From the NCBI GenBank assembly GCA_002102555.1, contig MCFL01000366.1, positions 1 through 20,826 on the forward strand: a DNA stretch of 20,826 bases, written 5' to 3'. Under the pieces are notes generated by a model. It worked only from the letters and a program-made list of their open reading frames with translations, was not told the DNA's origin and did no database searches. Shown here piece after piece: positions 9,801-18,795 of the stretch (position 1 is its first letter; every line of letters starts with the position of its first letter). Source of the DNA: Catenaria anguillulae PL171 (taxonomy: Eukaryota; Blastocladiomycota; Blastocladiomycetes; Blastocladiales; Catenariaceae). The position numbers and the translations under genes are program-made.

Positions 9801-10612
9801 ATGCAACCTCGCACGTCATTCTTGCTGGCACTGATCGCCATCTTGGCCCTCGGGTCGGTCCCATTCCTCAACCGCGATACCGGCCGGTCGTCGCTCTCGC
9901 TCGTCTCGTCGGCCAACGCTGTGGCAGTTGGCAACAAGGCCATGCCTTCAAGCCTCTTGCACCGGCGCGAGCCTCTCCCACAGCGCAAGGGCAAGAAGGG
10001 CAAGAAAGCAAAGGGTAAGAAGGGGAAAAAGGGGAAAAAGGGGAAAAAGGGTAAGAAGGGTAAGAAGGGTAAGAAGGGTAAGGGTAAGAAGGGTAAGGGC
10101 AAGAAGGGTATGTCTCTCGCGTTTCGATCATTTTCAACGTGTTCAAGTCCCTTGTCTCACCACCTCTCCACCGCCACATGTAGGCAAACGCAACCAAGGT
10201 AAGAAGGCCCAAGACGACGCGAAAAAGGCGGCCGACGACGCCAAGAAGGCCGTTGAGGAGGCACTTGCACAAGAACAGCAAAAGGCCATTGACGCGGCTC
10301 TTCGCGCGGGCAAGGGCTTGGAGGATGCAGGCGACGTGGCGGATCTCGTCAATGGCGTTATCGAGAATGTCAACGACAACTTCGACGACGAAGCAGTGGC
10401 AAAGAAGGCCTTGGCCAAGGGCAAGAAGGGCAAAGCCAAGGGCAAGGGCAAGGGTACATGAATCCTTTTCGTTTCAATTGCAAACAAATCTTGGCCGCTA
10501 ACCAACATCATGTACCGTGAATCCAGGCAAGAAACGCGGTGGAAAGAAGGGCAAGGCTAAGAAGGGCAAGAAGGGCAAGAAGGGCAAGAAGGGTAAGAAG
10601 AGGAGGGCGTAA
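9801..10612 (+). CDS. Small secreted protein with Gly-Lys-Lys repeat arms and acidic amphipathic centre
   Basis: No known family was recognised. Exons 9801-10107, 10184-10453 and 10527-10612 encode 220 aa. The introns are 76 nt (GTATGT...GTAG) and 73 nt (GTACAT...CCAG); both are phase 1 inside a Gly codon. The N-terminus is a signal peptide (MQPRTSFLLALIAILALGSV, cleavage expected near 20-40). Possible Kex2-type sites follow at HRR-EPLPQR. Residues about 62-102 are nearly pure Lys and Gly, mostly GKK triplets. Residues about 103-178 are Ala/Asp/Glu/Lys-rich and predicted helical (DDAKKAADDAKKAVEEALAQ, DLVNGVIENVNDNFDDEAV). The C-terminal arm returns to GKK repeats and ends KKRRA. Likely roles (inference) are binding polyanions such as nucleic acid or acidic polysaccharide at the cell surface. 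It is convergent with the zinc-finger gene. The promoter carries a TATA box. Confidence 0.8.
9987..10107 (+). repeat. AAG-GGN-AAG coding repeat tract (Lys-Gly arm 1)
   Basis: An imperfect 9-nt purine-only repeat (AAG AAG GGN, with N = T, G or C) encodes the first Gly-Lys-Lys arm. It includes three GGGGAAAAA copies around 10022-10049 and seven GTAAG pentamers. A second block of the same repeat lies at about 10534-10606 in the last exon. The tract is strongly strand-asymmetric, being almost all purine on the + strand. Confidence 0.9.
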
Positions 10613-11432
10613 GCACTTCGTTCACTTTTCCTTTCATGTGATTCCCGCGTGTGTTGTCGGGCCTGCCCTCACATCAAGCTCTTCATTCCCCTGGCTTTTT
10701 GACATGGTTTCTTGTTGTCCATCTTGTTCATGCATTACTCTTCCCTAACCTTGGAATCTTTGTATCGCAACGGCAACGCGTGACTCAAGAAATACGCCTG
10801 TAGCCTCGAAATCCACCCATTCACAGTATCGAAATTGGTCGAATAAACAGCGGACAGCAATTCAACGTGAAGCATGTGGGGCAAACTTCATGAGTCGAAC
10901 TTCAAATCAGCCAAGGGGGGGAAAGCAAAGCAGTTTGTCATGATGGCATGAATGGTGAGATATACAAGAAAAGAAACGAAATGGACTGCCAGAGCGCGCA
11001 ATGTCCAGAGATTAAAGGAGCACAAGCAAGCAAAAAAAATACAGCCTGAGAGGAACGGCAAAGGCAATTCAATGTATGAAAACGAGGGCACACGGCACGT
11101 GTAATGGGAGCGATTTTGACCAAGGTTACTGCACAGAGAGAAGGAGTTGCGAATGTAGATGGGAAAAGAGCGGTTGGCCGAGTGGAGGCCGAAAGGTACA
11201 ACGACTGTTGAGGCGTAGGAGAGGTGCAGAATGGTCGTTTGAATGGTCGAGGGCCGAGTGGGTACAAGAATTGACAAAATGTGACGATGGATGGAGCGAG
11301 TGGGCTGGAAAAATGAAAAATTACAAGGACGAAACAACGACCTGGTGGGATAGTTATGAAGTTGCTCAACGGGGAAGGATGAAGGCTGCCGCATGGACAG
11401 AGGATAGGTACATGGAAGAGAGGAAGCCTTGC
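10613..11432. other. Convergent intergenic region / 3' UTRs
   Basis: About 820 bp lie between the stop codons of the convergent secreted-repeat (+) and zinc-finger (-) genes. An AATAAA at 10842-10847 could be a polyadenylation signal for the + gene. Open frames here, up to 168 codons on the minus strand (10888-11394), show no domain or splice support and are treated as chance. Confidence 0.5.
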
Positions 11433-13720
11433 TCAGTGAGCAACCGCTGATGAGTCCGAAGATGCACCAAGCGAAGGGGTCATTGGCGGGGTGGTATACA
11501 ATGGGTGAATCGGAGACAAGGAAGAGGCCGGGGTTCCGATGGTATTGGTGTCACAATGCACAATCTTATAGACAGATGGCGGCGTGAGAATAGGGTTGTC
11601 GGGTGTTGCGCGTCCGTCCGGGCCGATGGTGGTCGAAGGCGAGGAGGCTGCCCCGCCTTTTCGCGCGGCCAACACGGCAGGCAGCACTTTCTCTTGAAGC
11701 AACTCTTTTGTTGACTGAATCTGCGCCCGAAGCGCCGAAACTTGAGCGTCCATGATCGGATCCGAGTCCGAGAATCCCAACCGAGCACGGGTATCGACCA
11801 ATTCGTTCTCAATGATGTGCAGGTACCGTAAGCGGTGCTCGAGCTCGGCAACAATGGTCTTGTACTGGCGAAGTGTGCGCATCTCGGGGACCTCAACCTC
11901 TCGATGAACGCACTTCAAGGGCGTCGTTTTCTTGGTGCTGACCAAGATGGAGTTGTGACGGGTTGTGGAGGATAACAACGAGTTGCGGCGATCGGACAAG
12001 GCGGTCAGTGACTCGCAACGGGTGGGGCCCGATGTGGCAGTCAATGAATCACGGCGAGTCGAGCTGGAAACCAGCGAGTCGCGACGGGGCCGGGAAGAAG
12101 TGCGTGCGGGGGACCGCTTTGCGAGATTGAAAGTGGCCGACGGCGGCGGCGTTGGAGGAGCACCTGGAACGAGCGCGTCGACTGCCAAATCTGCTTGACC
12201 CATGCGCAATGCCGTGAGTTTGTGTGCCGAGCTCAGGTCCAAGCGTGACGGCGGGCCAGAGCACTTGCCCAAACGCTTGCCTGTACCCCGACCACTGGCA
12301 AAAAGTCTGGAGGGCTGGGACAGCTCGCTTGCCCTCCGTCCGCGCTTGTGTGCAGTCGACGACATCACGTATTCTTGGTCGTCCTTGGGCGAGGTTTGAA
12401 ATCCGATACGCGGGCGACCGGAAAGGGACGTGCACTCGCCTTCCAAGTCCTCATCCGATCCCGTATCCGAGTCTTGCGCGCCGACCAAGGCTGGTTCCTC
12501 GTCCTCGTCCTCGTCCTCGTCTGATGTTTCTTCATACGACACAACGTTGCGTCTAGCCTTGCGTGCCAACGGCGCCTCGTCTTCCATCTCGGATGCCTGT
12601 TCTGCAGCCGAACCATGATGGCTTGCCTCCACATCCGAGTCATCCTCATGGCTTGTCGTTAGCTCCTGGTCGAGGTTCATCAAAACGCCCCTACTCCTTC
12701 CCTTGGCCTTCGTGCCGGGCTTGTCCACCACCGCCGCACCACGCGCAACCATCAACGCGTCGGCCGCCGACGTCGGGCGCTTGCGCACGGGGCTCGCCGT
12801 GGGCTCACGCACACGTTTCTTCTCGGGACTGGCGCTGGACAGGGTGTGGCGAATGGTGGGTACCGACGCCGATGGGGCTGATTGGGCAGAGCTGGATGGA
12901 TGCGGTTCCGTGGCCGGGTCAAAGTCAATGATTTCGGGGTCGAGGTTTGGACGGTTGTGGCGCGCCTTGACGTGTGCATTGTACTGTCCAAGGAACGAAG
13001 GAGCGATTGGATCCAGTCACTGGTGAGCCACTTGAGGGGCGAAGGAATACGAGTCAAGTTGCGATGAAGCGTACGTTGGAGCGCACAGAAAAGCGCAAGT
13101 CGCACAACGTGCACTTGAATGGCTTTTCGCCAGTGTGAGCGCGGACATGGCTGCAGGCAGACGGGTGTGTGTGGGTTGAGCGATCAGTCATCAGCCGCAG
13201 ACCCCAACGCAAAACAAGACCAAAGGCGAAACAGTGAGACAGTATATGGTGGACGTACCACATCAACTGGTTGGCGCTCGTGAACCGGTCTTGGCGCCAG
13301 CACCCGGCCCATTCGCATTGTTTTCCACTGCAAGGCAACAACATGGATTAGTTCGTGTTTGCATGCGATGTGTGGTTCCATGGCTGTGATCCATCGTCGA
13401 AACGGAACATACGATCGATTGACCGGACGACAATGCTCGCCATTCACATGCTCGGCGTACTCGCCCAGCACGTGGAACCGGCGGTTGCACTGTCCCCACT
13501 GGCACAAAAACATGCCGCCAGCGGCAGCGCCATTTTCGGCTCCAGCCGCGACGAGCGACGACCCCGACAACGAAAGGGAAGATCCGTCAGTGGGCGATGC
13601 GGACGTGGCGCGAGCAGCACTTGCGATGGCGTTGGCGCGGCGCCGGCTCATGTTGGCAATGGTGCGGTTGTTGAGCGGCTGGCCAGTGGCCGACGAGGGA
13701 CGCGATTTCGCGGGCGGCAT
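11433..13720 (-). CDS. C2H2 zinc-finger transcription regulator with coiled coil and RRxSL repeats, four exons
   Basis: A probable sequence-specific nuclear regulator. Exons 13720-13413, 13327-13259, 13150-13075 and 12983-11433 encode 667 aa; introns are 85, 108 and 91 nt (donors GTATGT, GTACGT, GTACGC). Three fingers lie at 73-160. Finger 1 is C73/C78/H91/H96, finger 2 is C107/C112/H127/H131 with the linker HTGEKPF, and finger 3 is C139/C142/H155/H160. The C-x4-C spacing and the Trp in CQWGQC and CEWAGC resemble GLI/ZIC/AEBP2-type fingers. Next come a disordered Ser/Pro region, an acidic tract (about 300-335), and five RRDSL-like repeats (about 451-498). A coiled coil (about 518-590, YKTIVAELEHRLRYLHIIEN) and a Ser/Pro/Thr tail follow. 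Spliced phases agree at all junctions, and finger 3 is intact only after splicing. The target genes are unknown. Confidence 0.87.
11940..12086 (-). repeat. Five tandem RRxSL-type phosphosite repeats within the zinc-finger protein
   Basis: The encoded motifs RRDSL, RRDSL, RCESL, RRNSL and RHNSI occur at spacings of 10, 12, 10 and 10 residues (serines about 454, 464, 476, 486 and 496), separated by Ser/Thr-rich linkers. The RRxS motif is a known PKA-type consensus. The degenerate 30-nt period suggests tandem duplication. Confidence 0.8.
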
Positions 13721-15302
13721 GGCGGCGAGGGTAGTTGTGAGGAGCTGGATGAAAGCTGGTTGTGGGACTATGTAGAGTGCCAGTTTATATGTACGTTAGC
13801 AGATGACAGGATGAATAATGGAGGAGTTGAGGAGGTAGGGCGGCGATGGACACAGTGGATGGTCGATGGGTGCCATGGACCTCGAGAGACGATGTCATGT
13901 CGACACGAGCAGCTGCCCAAACCGTGCAGATCACCAGGATCATTCCAGTGGCAAACAACGGGAACGAAAAAGGGCAACCACTTGCGGACTCCATTTGCCA
14001 ATTAGGTCGACCCACAAGGCCCAACCCTAACGAGAGCGCGCCAGTCTCTCCATCGATGTCTCCAGACGGACTGCTGGGGGGCATGCGATGCGAGATGCGA
14101 ATGCAACGGTACAACGGCTCTTCAACAGCGGCCTATCCTGTCGCGTGCAGTGGGTCCATGTGCCAACGAGCAGGTCCGCATGTATGCATGCCTCGCGGGG
14201 GCCATGACATTGATGGGGTTTGGGTGAATGGCCGATGCGCCAGTACAGTCAAGCTTGCATACATACAATGGTCTGTCCGGAATGATCAAGGACTTGGCGG
14301 GAGAGTCCGATAATGAAGGTCTAACGCGTGCAATTCTGGGTTCCGGAGCGGATGATGGACAAGTGGACAGCGGGTGCAAGAGCTGGATGCCTTGTATGCA
14401 GCAATCATGTACGTAGGGAGCTGGGGGTTGTTGAGCGTTGAGCGATGGATGGACGGAAAGATGGATGGATGGCCGTGGATCCGGACGCGAGCGTTTTTTG
14501 AGTCGGTCAGTCATGCTGGCCAGTTGCTGTTGCTGGCCATGCATGCTCGGCATGCTCTCTACCCCTCTCCTTGCGTTGTTGCGCGCGTTGGAGGAGACAG
14601 TCTCATTCGACTCGGCGGCGCTGATTGGTCCCTTTCGTGAGCCTGACTTTCCCGCTTTGTGTTGGTGCGCGAATGGCCACGGGATGTTCTCGCTTGCAGC
14701 GCGATTCCGGGAAGTTTCGTCGGCCGCAAAAAAAAAATGATGCGGAAAACCATCGATATCACGAAAAATGTCAATCTTTGCGAGCCGCTGAAGGCGATGA
14801 GTCGATCGAAAATCACCAGAAAAGCGCTCGATTGAGCGCCATTTGTTTGTGGCGGTTATTCGCACTTACTTACATACGCGGTTTCACGCGCTCAATCAAT
14901 CGACTTCATGAACGCCACAACGCCGCATTCGAAGCGCGCACACGGACGCGTGCAGAGGGACCAGCATTGGCCAGTGTTTAGGTATTCTTATGCAGGTGTC
15001 GCATCAACTTAAGTGAGCTTGGCTGTGCTCGGACTTGGCATGCATGGGTTACCTAGACTTGGCGAGCGTCTTGCACAATGTGTCTGGCGCCGGCCATGTC
15101 CTGTGGCGCCGCGTTCTCTTTCGGATGCAACGTGCCATGTGAGACAGGGGTATACATTACTGGTCTGTGCACGTGTGAGACATATATGATGCGGTCGAAA
15201 CGCATTCGCAATGGCACGACTCAATCAACAGCGGCAACAGCAGGAGAAGCGGGGTGTATTTATTGTTGTGGGTGAGCGACGACTCAAACAAAACGAATTC
15301 CC
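13721..15302. other. Long intergenic region upstream of the zinc-finger gene
   Basis: About 1.6 kb lie between ALG8 (3' end at 15303) and the zinc-finger start. The region has GGATGGATGGA-type simple sequence near 14443-14473, GCATGC-rich palindromes near 14176-14195 and 14536-14556, an A9 run near 14728, and inverted GCGCTC elements near 14824-14903. A stop-free minus frame of 247 codons (14865-14122) starts without an ATG and has no recognised domain. It probably holds regulatory sequence for the zinc-finger gene. Confidence 0.45.
13784..13789 (-). promoter_or_regulatory. TATA box of the zinc-finger gene
   Basis: On the minus strand this reads TATAAA (context CATATAAACTGG), 64 nt upstream of the ATG at 13720. 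The position fits a core promoter with a short 5' leader of about 35 nt. It is inferred from position and consensus only. Confidence 0.45.
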
Positions 15303-17113
15303 TTACTCACTCTTGACGATCTTGCTTACGTCCTCCCCATACCTGGCCAAAGCAACCCAACACCCAATCACCCCCAAGGCACAATACACGGACACAGCCA
15401 TCAAAGGCAAAAACGGCCACTTTTCGCCCAACAATAACGCATGCCCAACCACGACATACCACTCGACCACCGCCAAGCCACAGACATACGCCGCCACCAA
15501 TTTCGGCACCCTAAACCCGATCCCATGAGCCTGATGTCGATAACGATACTCTGCCAATGCCCACATGCCCGCGCCCGCCATCGCAACCAACCCCCATCGC
15601 ACAGGCACATCGGCCGCATCAATGAGCAGTGGAAACAAGGCATATGTGCCGACCAGCGTGAGCACATACGCGACCTGCGAGAGTGCATATGATTCGAAGG
15701 CAACCAGCAGCAGGGGTACGCTCATGGTCAACACGGCCTTTTCGTGCACGTGCCACCCGAAAGCAAATGCGGCAAAGCCGCAGTGGACCACGGTCGTGAC
15801 GAGTGCTGCGGGCGAGGGACGCCGCCAAAGGCGCCAAAGAAAGGGGAGTTGTGCGGCAACCGTCAGGAGAAGCGTATGCAGGGGGAGAATGTCGGGTAGG
15901 ACGCCAAAGTGCGTGTCGCCCACGAGCCCACGAGTGGAGGATGCGGGGACTGTCACGTGGATTCCCAGGCGAGGGAGGAGCGCCAATAGCACTCGGTCTG
16001 CGAATGAGTACAGGGCCCACATGTTGGGTGCCCAGTAGGCGTGGCACAGGCCACGTTTGAAGGGAAAGAGCCGGGTGGCGAGTTGGGGCAGGTGCAGAAG
16101 GAAAGGAGCAAGCGAGATGGAAAAGACCGAGATGACGGTTAGGCCAAGCGCCAAGAACCGGGCAAAGTGGAAGCGTGATCCTGCAGCAGGGCGAGATGGT
16201 GAGTGTGTGTGAACGAATCAATCAAAAAGTCAAGTCGAACAGGGAACAAACAACAACCTTGACAGCAAAACGCACTGAGTAGGTACACAAACACGGCCGG
16301 CGCCACGTACAAGAAAATGTGTTTGAAGTTGAGCAAGGCAGCAAAGGTAGCAGCCCCAGCATACATCCATGCGGTCGAGTTGTCCAGACTGCTGCCGCGC
16401 TTGAAGCACCCGAGCGAAATGAGCAATAGGCCAAACAGCATGCCATTGTACTGGAAATGCATGTGGTCCACAATCAAGAGGCCCGGGTTGAGCAGCACAA
16501 GCACAGCGACCATCTTTGCGACCAAAGCCGACGACCCCGGCCCAAAATACACCCAGAGCCCGATCGGAAGCGTGATATCAGTAGCCATAACGGATAGGCG
16601 CTGGAAGAGCACGGTGGCCGGAGAGGCATAGTTGAGATTGGCGACGACCAGCATGTCTGCGTCAAACCAGCGCGCCACATGTGACAGGGCATACTCGAAC
16701 CAGGCAAAGTAGGGAGGGTAGTCGAGTGTCCATTCGGATGTGGCTTCGTAGTACCATTGCGAGACGGGGAGCGAGTGGGTGAGTGCGAGCCAGTTGCGAT
16801 GGACCTCGAAGTCGGTAGATCGGCTGCAAAGAATTGACGATACAGATCAGCTGTCGTGTCAGGGAACTGGTGGCAATGCGGACGTTATATGGGGACGACA
16901 AAAGGGTGAAGGGAATGGACGGACGGACTAGCCTGGGATGAGCAGCAGCTTGATGGCGGTGGCGGCGAGGAAAGCGCGCAATAGGAATGAAGCGGAGAGA
17001 CCGCCCGACGCCGCCGACTTGATGCCGCGGCGTTTCGTGGGCATCGTCGGATCGGGGCGCCGGGCCGGCTGCCGCTGACGGCCCTGACTGTTTTGTGAGG
17101 ATTTCTTGTCCAT
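15303..17113 (-). CDS. ALG8: ALG8 dolichyl-P-Glc:Glc1Man9GlcNAc2-PP-dolichol alpha-1,3-glucosyltransferase
   Basis: This multi-pass ER membrane enzyme adds the second glucose to the lipid-linked oligosaccharide used for N-glycosylation, taking glucose from dolichyl-phosphate glucose. Exons 17113-16929, 16823-16258 and 16180-15303 give 542 aa, close to the family's 520-570. Intron 1 is 105 nt (GTCCGT) and splits the Tyr codon of [18 protein letters not shown]. Intron 2 is 77 nt (GTTGTT...CTGCAG). Hallmarks are [75 protein letters not shown] and [11 protein letters not shown], which match ALG8 better than ALG6. A short basic cytosolic N-terminus precedes the first membrane segment. An in-frame ATG at 17131 would add six residues; 17113 has the better start context (GCCATGG). 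The gene is divergent from the HMG-box gene. Confidence 0.97.
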
Positions 17114-17131
17114 GGCACTACAGCATGACAT

Positions 17132-18016
17132 TTGGTTTACAACAGACACACAGCTCTCTATATCGATATGGGACAGGAGGCCGTGGCGAATCTAGGTAAG
17201 TACGCTTGAACAGTCGCGAATCGCGTCTCGCAGCAGCAGCACGTGCAGAGCAAGCCACCAACTTCACGTGATAAATGATGGAAGCGACACGCCAAACGCG
17301 TGCACCAGGCGCTCGAAGTGGCTTGGAAGCAAAAGCACTCAACCTTTTTCGGTCGGACGGTTTTGCACAAGGCCCTTCTCACTGACTGTCAAAAGCGTGG
17401 CCTCTTCTCACTCACACTCACAGCCATTGCCTTTGCCATCTGGTCTTTCTTGACGTCTTCACAACACCAAAGCAAAGCTCACCCGCCCTGCTAAGCTAAG
17501 CTTGACACGGTTCAACATCTTTTCACCTTCAATCACACGTATGTATACTGCTTCCTCGTAGCCCTTATGTCACTCCCCGCACCCGCACTGCTTGCCCGAG
17601 GCCTTCTCACTCGCCATGGGCGTCGTCCCGCCTTGTTGGCGGCCGTCGCTCGCCGTCTCTGTCTCTGTCTCTGTCTCTGTCTCGCTGACGAGCACCTGCG
17701 CTGATCACCGGCGACGACGGCTGCCCTGGCGGCGAACTGGGCACTTGACGGCATTTCGCCCCGGCTATGTACAACGTTTTGGTCATGCTGACTGACCGTT
17801 TTTTTCCATCTTGTTTCTTCCTTCCAATGATCAATCATGTATCACATTGCAAATCAACAACCATGAATCCCATCACCATGCCATGCAACCGTCTTGCACA
17901 CACCTCAATCCGACACCCCGGACATGGGCCAACCACACGATCGATCACGTCACCATTTCCTACGACGACCCCAACAACAGACCGCACCCACCACCCTCCA
18001 TTTCACATTTCCCAAC
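17132..18016. promoter_or_regulatory. Divergent promoter region between ALG8 and the HMG-box gene
   Basis: About 885 bp separate the two start codons. The region contains a GTCTCT microsatellite and, toward the HMG-box gene, a C/A-rich leader with several ATGs (for example 17862, 17878 and 17894). The ATG at 17894 is in frame with the HMG-box start and has no stop between, so an N-terminally longer form cannot be excluded. No gene is supported here. Confidence 0.45.
17655..17683 (+). repeat. (GTCTCT)n microsatellite
   Basis: Four perfect GTCTCT units and a partial fifth lie in the ALG8/HMG-box intergenic region. This is a polypyrimidine tract on the + strand with GAGA-type sequence on the other strand. 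Confidence 0.85.
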
Positions 18017-18418
18017 ATGCCCAAGGCCGCCAAGGACTCTTCCCCTCCCCCCAAGACGCGCCGCCCGCGCGCCACTAAGAAGGCTGCCAAGGACCCCAAC
18101 AAGCCCAAGCGGCCCATGACTGCCTTCTTCATCTTCTCTGGCGAGCACCGCGACGAGGTCAAGAAGGCCAACCCGGATCTCAAGGTGGGCCAAATCGCAA
18201 AGGTCCTTGGCGAGCGCTGGCGCGCACTTTCCGACGCGGAAAAGGCAAAGTACCAAGTCAAGGTGGATGCCGAGAAGAAGCGGTACGATGCCGAGATGGA
18301 GGCGTACAATGCTGCTGGCGGCGGCGCGCGGCTGCCCATGAAGACGAGGAGGAGGACGACGAGTAAAGTCTCTCTTCGTTTTTTTGTCGGAATTGCCTGT
18401 CTGTGCGCGTGTGAATAG
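18017..18418 (+). CDS. HMG-box chromatin protein (Nhp6/HMGB-like); acidic tail in another frame
   Basis: A small abundant-type nuclear DNA-bending protein. A basic N-terminus (PPKTRRPRATKKAAKDPNKP) leads into one HMG box at about 28-97, with hallmarks PKRPMTAFFIFSGEHRDEVK, VGQIAKVLGERWRALSD and EKAKYQVKVDAEKKRYDAEM. This order, with no second box, resembles yeast Nhp6. No intron is seen in the box. The open frame runs past the box into ARLPMKTRRRTTSK and stops at 18418. A neighbouring frame instead reads AAAHEDEEEDDE and stops at 18364-18366, the acidic tail typical of many HMGB proteins. A length change in the GC-only run around 18317-18332 would link the two. The true C-terminus is therefore probably the acidic one, with a sequencing or real indel here. 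The start at 18017 was chosen because MPKAAKD immediately precedes the conserved basic arm. Confidence 0.9.
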   Translation: MPKAAKDSSPPPKTRRPRATKKAAKDPNKPKRPMTAFFIFSGEHRDEVKKANPDLKVGQIAKVLGERWRALSDAEKAKYQVKVDAEKKRYDAEMEAYNAAGGGARLPMKTRRRTTSKVSLRFFVGIACLCACE

Positions 18419-18795
18419 TCGGATGTGAGATTTCGTTTTTTGTTGTCTTTGTTGCCGCCCCTTCCCCTAACGTTTTCGTTTTTTAATCTTCTTCTTTGGT
18501 GGGGGGCAAGAAATGTCTGTTTAATTACATTAAATGCCGTCGCCCGAGTCGGCCTATTTATGTATTCGTATTCCTCACTTTTCGATCCTTATTGTCCTCG
18601 GAATGTCCGCCCTTCGTCTCGCTGACACTGTCGCCCCCTCGCCGAGAACACGGGCGTTATAATCTCTGCCAGGCCACATCTACTATGAGAATCAACTATT
18701 CTGAACTCGACTTGACGCAACATTATCCCACGGGCTTGGTCCATCCTGTATCTGTCGCTCCAGATCCAATCTCCATCCAACCGTTCGTCACCGTC
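18419..18795. other. Intergenic: HMG-box 3' region and IMP2 5' region
   Basis: T-rich sequence follows the HMG-box gene, as expected for a 3' UTR. An upstream ATG at 18685 is in frame with the IMP2 start and would add 37 residues. No separate gene is supported. Confidence 0.4.

Noticed and set aside
9987-10107. Reading the GKK tract as a collagen domain
   Set aside because: Glycine is at every third position, but there is no proline and the charge density would disfavour a triple helix. It is better described as a Lys/Gly polycation arm.
9928-10461. 177-codon + strand frame reading through intron 1 of the secreted repeat gene
   Set aside because: It lacks a signal peptide, starts inside exon 1 in another frame, and gives RRVRRVRR-type shadow repeats. 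The spliced model keeps the GKK frame on both sides.
10888-11394. 168-codon minus-strand open frame with Phe/Ser-rich hydrophobic stretches near the zinc-finger 3' end
   Set aside because: It lies in a convergent 3' region, lacks a domain and splice signals, and its composition follows the purine-rich + strand. Chance is more likely.
14023-14032. CCCTAAC-like sequence that recalls telomere repeats
   Set aside because: There is only a single copy (AACCCTAACG), with no tandem array, in the middle of a gene-bearing region.
17533-17838. Minus-strand open frame with an RQRQRQ run upstream of the HMG-box gene
   Set aside because: The run comes from the GTCTCT microsatellite; no gene-like features surround it.
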